Of a DNA stretch of 10,671 nucleotides, positions 6,211 to 10,671 are shown one piece after another. Position numbers and translations under genes: made by a program. Location of the stretch: positions 1 to 10,671 of the forward strand of contig DAIESZ010000176.1 in NCBI GenBank assembly GCA_027346035.1, in the 5' to 3' direction. The notes beneath the pieces are model-generated. The model did not search any database. It was given only the letters and a program-made list of their open reading frames with translations, and was not told the origin of the DNA. The DNA comes from Propionibacteriaceae bacterium. Its GTDB lineage: Bacteria > Actinomycetota > Actinomycetes > Propionibacteriales > Propionibacteriaceae. Numbering within the stretch: the stretch's first letter is position 1; each line of letters starts with the position of its first letter.

Positions 6211-7380
6211 ATGTCGCACGACCACGTGAGGCTCGGCATCATCGGCCTGGGGACGCAGGGGTCGATGTACGCCAAGTTCATCACGGACGGCCTGGTCCCC
6301 CACATGGCGCTCGGCGCGATCGCCGACATCGATCCCGCCAGGCGGGAGGTGGGCGCGACGGAGTACGGCGTGCCCGTGTATCGGGACTACCAGTCCCTGC
6401 TCGCCGGCGGCGAGGTCGACGCCGTGGTGACGACGGTGCCGCACTACCTGCACCCGGAGATCGGCATCGCCGCCCTCGCCGCGGGCATCCACGCGCTCGT
6501 GGAGAAGCCGGCCGGCGTGTACACCAGGCAGGTCCGCGAGCTCAACGAGTTCGCCGCCCGGCACCCCGAGCTGACCTTCGGGATCATGTTCAACCAGCGC
6601 AACAACCCCCTCTACCAGCGCATCAAGGAGATCGTCGACGCCGGCGAGATCGGGAAGATCCGGCGCACGAGCTGGATCATCACGACCTGGTGGCGGCCCC
6701 AGGGCTACTACGAGCAGTCCGCCTGGCGAGCCACCTGGGGTGGGGAGGGTGGCGGCGTCCTGGTCAACCAGGCTCCGCACCAACTCGACCTCTGGCAGTG
6801 GATCTGCGGCGTCCCGAAGTCGGTCTACTCCAAGGTGGCCTACGGGTTCCGCCGGAACATCGCCGTCGAGGACGAGGTCACCGCGGTGGTCGACTACGGC
6901 GATGGCGCCACCGGCACCTTCGTGACCGCCGTCCACGATCTCGTCGGCACCGACCGTTTCGAGATCCTGGGCGACAAGGGCAAGATCGTCGTCGACGGGT
7001 CCAGGTCCGCCACCGTGACGCGTCTGGTGACCGACGAGCGCGAGCTCTCGGACTCGATGGCGATGGAGGACGTGCGCAAGCTGTTCATGGGCCAGTTGGA
7101 CCCCGCGAGGTACTACTCGCAGGAGGTCATCGAGTTCGACTCGGCCTGGGGTGCCCAGCATTCCGGCGTGCTGGAGAACTTCGCGGCGAACATCCTCGAC
7201 GGCACCCCGCTGCTCGCGCCCGGCTCAGACGGCATCAACGGCGTGCGGCTCGCGAACGCGATCCACCTGTCGAGCTGGCTCGGCCGGGAGGTTCCCCTCG
7301 ACTTCGACGAAGACCTCTACCTCGCCGAGCTGAACAAGCGGATCAGGGCCGAGGGGCAGTTCCCAGAGCGGGCAGGGTAA
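6211..7380 (+). CDS. Gfo/Idh/MocA-family NAD(P)-dependent oxidoreductase (second)
   Basis: This 389-residue protein has the Rossmann loop LGIIGLGTQGSMY at 8-20, with D39/D41 after strand 2, and EKP at 98-100. The catalytic-domain signature GGGVLVNQAPHQLDLWQW at 180-197 contains the conserved H190. The NQxPHxLDLWQW form and the extra length resemble the sugar/glucoside 3-dehydrogenase branch (YcjS-like) more than inositol 2-dehydrogenase; that is recollection of the family, not a search. It is divergent from the three-gene isomerase operon and shares its control region. ATG at 6211 follows an ACGGAG element by 8 bases. The open frame upstream to 5941 runs through the operator array and is not coding. 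It is only distantly similar to the first dehydrogenase, so the two probably act on different carbons or in opposite directions. Confidence 0.92.
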   Translation: MSHDHVRLGIIGLGTQGSMYAKFITDGLVPHMALGAIADIDPARREVGATEYGVPVYRDYQSLLAGGEVDAVVTTVPHYLHPEIGIAALAAGIHALVEKPAGVYTRQVRELNEFAARHPELTFGIMFNQRNNPLYQRIKEIVDAGEIGKIRRTSWIITTWWRPQGYYEQSAWRATWGGEGGGVLVNQAPHQLDLWQWICGVPKSVYSKVAYGFRRNIAVEDEVTAVVDYGDGATGTFVTAVHDLVGTDRFEILGDKGKIVVDGSRSATVTRLVTDERELSDSMAMEDVRKLFMGQLDPARYYSQEVIEFDSAWGAQHSGVLENFAANILDGTPLLAPGSDGINGVRLANAIHLSSWLGREVPLDFDEDLYLAELNKRIRAEGQFPERAG

Positions 7381-7425
7381 GCGCGTCCACTTCGGGGTTG
7401 ATGTCGACCCTGAACCGGTCTGCGC

Positions 7426-7463
7426 CCGGCGCTTGGGCCGCCGGCGTCCGGTCGGCTCGGACG
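7426..7463 (+). terminator. Possible tandem-hairpin terminator after the second dehydrogenase
   Basis: Two 6-bp GC hairpins follow one another 46 bases after the dehydrogenase stop. CCGGCG (7426-7431) pairs with CGCCGG (7439-7444), and CGTCCG (7445-7450) pairs with CGGACG (7458-7463). Both have 7-base loops. There is no T run, as is common in actinobacteria. A transcript break here would make the following riboswitch the leader of a separate unit. No clear promoter was found between 7464 and 7507. Confidence 0.35.
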
Positions 7464-7507
7464 TCCAGGCAATGGTGTGGACGCCGCGTCGGCGGGTGTG
7501 CCAATCT

Positions 7508-7599
7508 GAGGGCAGGTCAAGAGTCGCGGCCGCAACCCCTCGGAGTGGTCGCGCGGCAACCGGGGCCGCTCCGGTGCCTTCCGAGGAAGACCTGGCCTC
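7508..7599 (+). promoter_or_regulatory. SAM riboswitch aptamer, SAM-I/SAM-IV clan (SAM-IV or SAM-I/IV type)
   Basis: The RNA has the whole SAM-clan core. P1 is CAGGTC (7513-7518) with GACCTG (7589-7594), extended after one G-G mismatch by GAGG (7508-7511) with CCTC (7596-7599). The AAGAGT junction follows. P2 is CGCGGCC (7525-7531) with GGTCGCG (7547-7553), with one G-U pair. P3 is ACCGG (7559-7563) with CCGGT (7571-7575). The conserved binding-site strings GGCAACC (7555-7561) and GGTGCC (7573-7578) are in place. The P2 loop CCTCGGA (7538-7544) is perfectly complementary to TCCGAGG (7580-7586), which gives the pseudoknot of the clan. There is no P4 between P3 and P1, as in SAM-IV and SAM-I/IV, which are mostly actinobacterial, and unlike SAM-I. 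S-adenosylmethionine is the expected ligand. It lies 62 bases before the DUF3293-like gene. Confidence 0.88.
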
Positions 7600-7623
7600 C
7601 GGCGTGGCGTCGGGGTCAAGCGG

Positions 7624-7654
7624 CCTCGTTCTGGGCGGGGCCCGGCACGAGGAG
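7624..7654 (+). promoter_or_regulatory. Expression platform: hairpin covering the Shine-Dalgarno
   Basis: CCTCGT (7624-7629) pairs with ACGAGG (7647-7652). After one T-C mismatch, CTGGGC (7631-7636) pairs with GCCCGG (7640-7645) around a GGG loop, giving 12 pairs in all. The right arm contains four bases of the GAGGAG Shine-Dalgarno (7649-7654), which is 7 bases before the ATG at 7662. No T tract follows, so control of translation is more likely than of termination. CCTCG at 7624-7628 can instead pair with CGAGG at 7582-7586, the pseudoknot strand of the aptamer. That offers a simple way to couple ligand binding to ribosome access. Confidence 0.65.
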
Positions 7655-7661
7655 ACGTCGC

Positions 7662-8516
7662 ATGTCTGCGCACACATTTCCTGCAGGGCCGCGTCGGCGG
7701 CCGGACGACCAGTTCGTTGTGGAGCCGCCACCCGCGCGTGGTGACGAGTCGGGGTTGCTGCGGCATCCGCCGAGTGTCCCGGTGGCGGAGTCGTACCGGT
7801 CGAACTGGGTGCGGGTGTGGCCCGACGGGCCCGGCGGGCGGGTCGTCGATGTGGAGCCGGCGCCAGGCACCGTCTCGGACGCACGTTTGGCGGTGTTCGG
7901 CGCCGAGGCGGCCACCGTGTTCGTGGTGTCGGGGCAGCACGCGTTCGGGCGTCCGAGCACGCGGGCCGACAACGCCGAGACACTGCGCCGGTTGATCGGC
8001 CGGCTCGACATTCAGCACTGGGTGTGGAGCCCGGCCACCACGTTCGATCCGGGGCGCCAGTGGGTGGAGGAGGGCGTGGTGATCCGGGGCGCGGACACCG
8101 ATGAGGTGTGCGACCTGGCCCGTCGTCACGGCCAGGACCTCGTGCTCCGCTGGGACGCCGACGGCCTGGCTCCGGTGGTGACCAGAGCGGGCGTCGAACT
8201 GCCCTCGAACGGGGTCCCGGTTCCGGTGCGGATCGCGCCGGCCCGCACGGGATGCCCGCTGCGTGGCGGGGTCGACGGCTGGTGCGTGCAGCAGGGTGGT
8301 CCGTGGACCAGTGGATCGATCACGGCGTCCCTCGTGTGGGAGACGCACCGGGCGATGCTGGTCGATGCCCTGGGCTGCCAGGTGTGCGAGGGCGGTCCGG
8401 TGACCGTGGGCGCGCCGCTCGGCGCCACCGACCTGTTCACCCCGTCCCGCCGGGGCGGGTGGCAGTGGGGATCCCCGCGCACCGAGGCCGAGGACATCCG
8501 GCCCGGCGGCCGCTAA
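7662..8516 (+). CDS. DUF3293-like protein with four-cysteine C-terminal extension, under SAM riboswitch control
   Basis: This 284-residue soluble protein has no signal peptide or membrane segment. Residues about 75-167 follow the pattern of DUF3293: a VFVVSGQHAFGRPST strand-loop, a DNAETLRRLIGRL helix, a W-x-P-rich stretch (HWVWSPATTFDPGRQWVEEG), and the LARRHGQDLVLRWD ending. The N-terminal 70 residues are Pro/Arg-rich and poorly ordered. The C-terminal 110 residues are not recognised. They hold C198, C208 and a CxxC pair C239/C242, a possible zinc site. DUF3293 has no established function that I know of. ATG at 7662 is firm: GAGGAG stands 7 bases upstream and is part of a hairpin below a SAM aptamer. 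The control suggests a role in methionine, SAM or sulfur metabolism; this is inference. The next gene starts 10 bases after its stop. Confidence 0.85.
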   Translation: MSAHTFPAGPRRRPDDQFVVEPPPARGDESGLLRHPPSVPVAESYRSNWVRVWPDGPGGRVVDVEPAPGTVSDARLAVFGAEAATVFVVSGQHAFGRPSTRADNAETLRRLIGRLDIQHWVWSPATTFDPGRQWVEEGVVIRGADTDEVCDLARRHGQDLVLRWDADGLAPVVTRAGVELPSNGVPVPVRIAPARTGCPLRGGVDGWCVQQGGPWTSGSITASLVWETHRAMLVDALGCQVCEGGPVTVGAPLGATDLFTPSRRGGWQWGSPRTEAEDIRPGGR

Positions 8517-8519
8517 CCT
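8514..8519 (+). promoter_or_regulatory. Possible -10 box for a leaderless transcript of the 600-residue gene
   Basis: TAACCT matches TANNNT and overlaps the stop codon of the preceding gene. It ends 7 bases before the GTG at 8527, the distance expected if transcription starts at the GTG itself. No Shine-Dalgarno precedes that GTG, which supports leaderless translation. No -35 hexamer is obvious. Confidence 0.4.
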
Positions 8520-8526
8520 CGCACGG

Positions 8527-10329
8527 GTGGACGAATCGGGTGATGAGGAACTGACGCAGCGGCGCGACTGGGTGCGGTACTTCTGTGACGGCTTCCTCTG
8601 GCCGGACGCCGACTGGCTGCAGGACGACGAGCGCGGCTTCTCCTACTGGCCCGGTCGGCTGGGCCAGCACGTCGCCGTGGACGAGATCGCCGGCGGCCAC
8701 CTCAAGTGGCGCTGGCGGATGCCGGTGGTCCAGGGGATCACCCGGCGCGATCTCGCCGCATGGATGTGCCTTCGGCTGAACGAGTTCGCGTGCGGGTGGT
8801 CGTTCGTGGTCGACCCGGCGAATGCCACGCTCAGCGCGATCGCGGCGGTGTCCGCGCCGATCGACTGGGACCGGTACCTGCTGCGCTTCGCCAACGGGGC
8901 GAAGCTGGCGGGCTGGTTCTGCGACACGATCGTCGACGACCTGGCCCGGGTGCTCGGCGGGACGCCGGCGTTCTCGGCCCCGGGGGGTCACGACGAGCCG
9001 CGCGTCGTTCCCGACGCGCTCGCCTACCTCCCCACCGCGATACGGGAACGTCCCGAATGGGTCTTCGACCCAGTGCCCTACCGGTTCGGCTCGCTCGACG
9101 ACATGGCCCGTCTGTTCGTCGGCCGGATGGGCGACGCCGCCGACCGCAGCGAGGTCGACGACGGTGGCTTCACCATCACCACGCTGCGGCCCGACGGTGA
9201 GCACGCGGCGAGTGTCCTGCGCGCCGCGTTCGACGTGCATCGGCTGCTCGGTTCGGCGTGGCGCACCGACGTCGTGCTGCCCTTGGTGCCAGGCGGGGTG
9301 CATGCTTCCGCGGCGAGCGTCGGGGCGTGGCGGCTGTACGACGATCCGGTCAGCAGCCTTCTCGGCGCCTGGGTGAGTGACGGCGACGCGCTGGTCTACC
9401 GGCAGTGGGCCACCACCGACGAACTGCGCAGTTACGAGCAGCTGCAGTCGTTCGGGGGACACACGGCCGACCTCCTCTGGAGCATCACCTCGACGTCGTC
9501 CGACGCGCTCGCCTGGGCGATGGATGCCGACTGGGAGGCCGTATCCGGGGCACCCGCACCCGGTGACATCGATGCGACCCTGGGGACGGTGATCGGCCCC
9601 CTCGGCCAGGGCGGCCGGGCGCTCACCGAGATCTGGCGGCCGCACGAGGACGCCGCGGACCGGCGCCTGTTGTGGTGGCAGCAGCTGGCCGTGCTCATCG
9701 TGGTGGGGTGGTTCAATCCGATGGGCCCGACCCTGTCGACGCTCGAGTTGCGCCGCGATCCCACGACCGGGCGCGTCCGGCTGCTGTGGTTGATGCGGCA
9801 CCCGTTCCTGCCGCAGTACGTCGACCTCGGCCCCTGCGAGACCGATGATGAACTGGACGAGGCACTGCGCGACGGCATGGACCGGCTGTGTCAGGGCAAC
9901 CTGCCCAATGTGGTGAGCCTCGCGCCGTGCCCCGGCGACCTCGCGGAGCGTGTGCACCGGGCCTTCCAGGACGCCGCGGCCGATCACGTCTGGGACCCCG
10001 GGGAGGGCTTCGCCGAGACCGCGGCCAGGATCCGGGACACGCTGGGCCAGCCGTGGGCCTATGCCGGGGGGCAGCGCGACGACCGTTTCGATGCCCGGAT
10101 CTCCGAACGCCCGCCGATCCGGGACGATGCCGGGTTCGTCGAGTGGCTCGACATCGCGGTCGACGAGCTCAACTTCGCCGCGAACATGAGCACGTTCCCC
10201 GACGCGTGGGACGGGTCGCTCAACTTCCAGCGCTCGGCCGGCACCCTCGACGGCGGCCCCTTCGATCTCGGGCCGTTCCTGCTCACCTACTCATCGATCG
10301 GCAGGAGCGAGCCGGACGCCGCCGGCTGA
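8527..10329 (+). CDS. Conserved-looking hypothetical protein, 600 residues, unknown family
   Basis: I do not recognise this family. The protein is long, soluble and acidic, and unusually rich in tryptophan, especially in residues 15-65, 78-130 and 370-400 (for example WRWRMP and LLWWQQL). No signal peptide is present; LAVLIVVGWF at 387-396 is the only strongly hydrophobic run and is too short to be a clear membrane helix. No nucleotide-binding, protease or nuclease motif was found. The region 72-165 (DLAAWMCLRLNEFACGWSF onward, to GGHDEPRVVPDAL) looks like a compact domain. Residues 395-470 look like a second domain. GTG at 8527 is the only sensible start; it lacks a Shine-Dalgarno. It follows the DUF3293-like gene by 10 bases, so it could be co-transcribed from the SAM-regulated leader as well as from its own promoter. 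Its 3' end overlaps the convergent membrane gene by 43 bp. Confidence 0.8.
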   Translation: MDESGDEELTQRRDWVRYFCDGFLWPDADWLQDDERGFSYWPGRLGQHVAVDEIAGGHLKWRWRMPVVQGITRRDLAAWMCLRLNEFACGWSFVVDPANATLSAIAAVSAPIDWDRYLLRFANGAKLAGWFCDTIVDDLARVLGGTPAFSAPGGHDEPRVVPDALAYLPTAIRERPEWVFDPVPYRFGSLDDMARLFVGRMGDAADRSEVDDGGFTITTLRPDGEHAASVLRAAFDVHRLLGSAWRTDVVLPLVPGGVHASAASVGAWRLYDDPVSSLLGAWVSDGDALVYRQWATTDELRSYEQLQSFGGHTADLLWSITSTSSDALAWAMDADWEAVSGAPAPGDIDATLGTVIGPLGQGGRALTEIWRPHEDAADRRLLWWQQLAVLIVVGWFNPMGPTLSTLELRRDPTTGRVRLLWLMRHPFLPQYVDLGPCETDDELDEALRDGMDRLCQGNLPNVVSLAPCPGDLAERVHRAFQDAAADHVWDPGEGFAETAARIRDTLGQPWAYAGGQRDDRFDARISERPPIRDDAGFVEWLDIAVDELNFAANMSTFPDAWDGSLNFQRSAGTLDGGPFDLGPFLLTYSSIGRSEPDAAG

Positions 10330-10671
10330 ACGGGGGCGGCCCGGCGCTCCGGCGTGCGTGCGAGCGTCATCCGCCACACCGACGCCGCTGAGGCCCCGAG
10401 CCCCACGAGATAGACCGGCCACAGGAACGGGGTCGGTGCGACCCGGGCCAGTTGCGCCGGGCTGGCGGGGAGCGCGCGCAGGGAGTCCCACATGAACGCG
10501 ACGAGCATGAGCAGTGCCCCGCACCCGAGCAGGGCGGCGTCCGCGGTGGCCGCTCGCACCCGGACGCCACGCTCGTCGAGTCGCACCGCGCGGGCCCCGC
10601 CGACGACCATCAACACGGCGATGAGCACGGGTGACAGCACCGGCCCCCACCACGGCACAGGGATGAGGAAC
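10287..10671 (-). CDS. Membrane protein with three predicted helices (5' part off window)
   Basis: The last 127 codons of a leftward gene are present. The frame stays open to the right edge, and the GTG at 10658 has no Shine-Dalgarno, so the gene probably begins outside the window. Three hydrophobic segments are visible: VLSPVLIAVLMVVGGA, AALLGCGALLMLVAFMW and FLWPVYLVGLGASAASVW. The loop between the first two is basic (RAVRLDERGVRVRA). The tail after the last helix is Arg/Pro/Ala-rich and probably cytoplasmic. No family was recognised. The stop lies inside the 600-residue gene, a 43-bp tail-to-tail overlap, so transcripts of the two would be complementary at their 3' ends. Confidence 0.65.
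   Translation of the reverse strand, partial: FLIPVPWWGPVLSPVLIAVLMVVGGARAVRLDERGVRVRAATADAALLGCGALLMLVAFMWDSLRALPASPAQLARVAPTPFLWPVYLVGLGASAASVWRMTLARTPERRAAPVQPAASGSLLPIDE

Noticed and set aside
5092..7161. A 689-codon leftward open frame that would fuse extra sequence to the second isomerase.
   Set aside because: The added part is antisense to the second dehydrogenase and crosses the operator array. The isomerase has its own ATG with GAGGAG at 5919.
3113..7380. A myo-inositol (iolE/iolG) catabolic cluster.
   Set aside because: No iolB, iolC, iolD or iolA is present, and the second dehydrogenase has the longer NQxPHxLDLWQW form. Inositol remains possible for one enzyme but the cluster is not a standard iol operon.
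7317..8348. A 343-codon leftward open frame opposite the DUF3293-like gene.
   Set aside because: It runs antisense through the riboswitch, and its Arg/Pro/His-rich composition is typical of a shadow frame.
8437..9987. A 516-codon leftward open frame opposite the 600-residue gene.
   Set aside because: Its product is low-complexity, rich in Arg, Gly, Pro and His, and has the look of a GC-rich shadow frame. The forward frame has better residue composition.

Overview
The window is GC-rich DNA with dense, compact genes, frequent GTG starts, few T-rich terminators and likely leaderless transcripts. This points to a high-GC actinobacterium; the genus cannot be read from the sequence. Ten coding regions are supported. 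Two run off the window edges, one at the left and one at the right. No tRNA, rRNA, insertion sequence, phage gene or CRISPR array was seen.

Left part (1-2865). A leftward membrane protein of the NuoL/MrpA/DabB proton-channel family is cut by the window edge. It is divergent from a small winged-helix regulator, and a 28-bp imperfect palindrome lies between them. Convergent to the regulator is a two-gene ABC-2 exporter (ATPase then permease, overlapping by 14 bp).

Middle part (3113-7380). A leftward three-gene operon encodes a TIM-barrel sugar isomerase/epimerase, a Gfo/Idh/MocA dehydrogenase and a second TIM-barrel isomerase/epimerase. It is divergent from a second Gfo/Idh/MocA dehydrogenase. 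The 291-bp shared control region holds four copies of the decamer CCACnnGTTG, two in direct tandem and two as an inverted pair. The enzyme set fits oxidation, epimerisation and reduction of a sugar or glycoside through a keto intermediate, as in the E. coli ycjQRS system. No transporter or glycosidase is in view, so the substrate is unknown.

Right part (7381-10671). The most interesting element is a SAM riboswitch of the SAM-I/SAM-IV clan at 7508-7599. It has P1, P2, P3, the conserved GGCAACC and GGTGCC core, and a perfect 7-bp pseudoknot. It is followed by a 12-pair hairpin that covers the Shine-Dalgarno of the next gene. That gene encodes a DUF3293-like protein with a four-cysteine C-terminal extension and no known role in sulfur metabolism. 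Ten bases later comes a 600-residue protein of unknown family, probably also transcribed from its own leaderless promoter. A partial three-helix membrane protein converges on it from the right edge.
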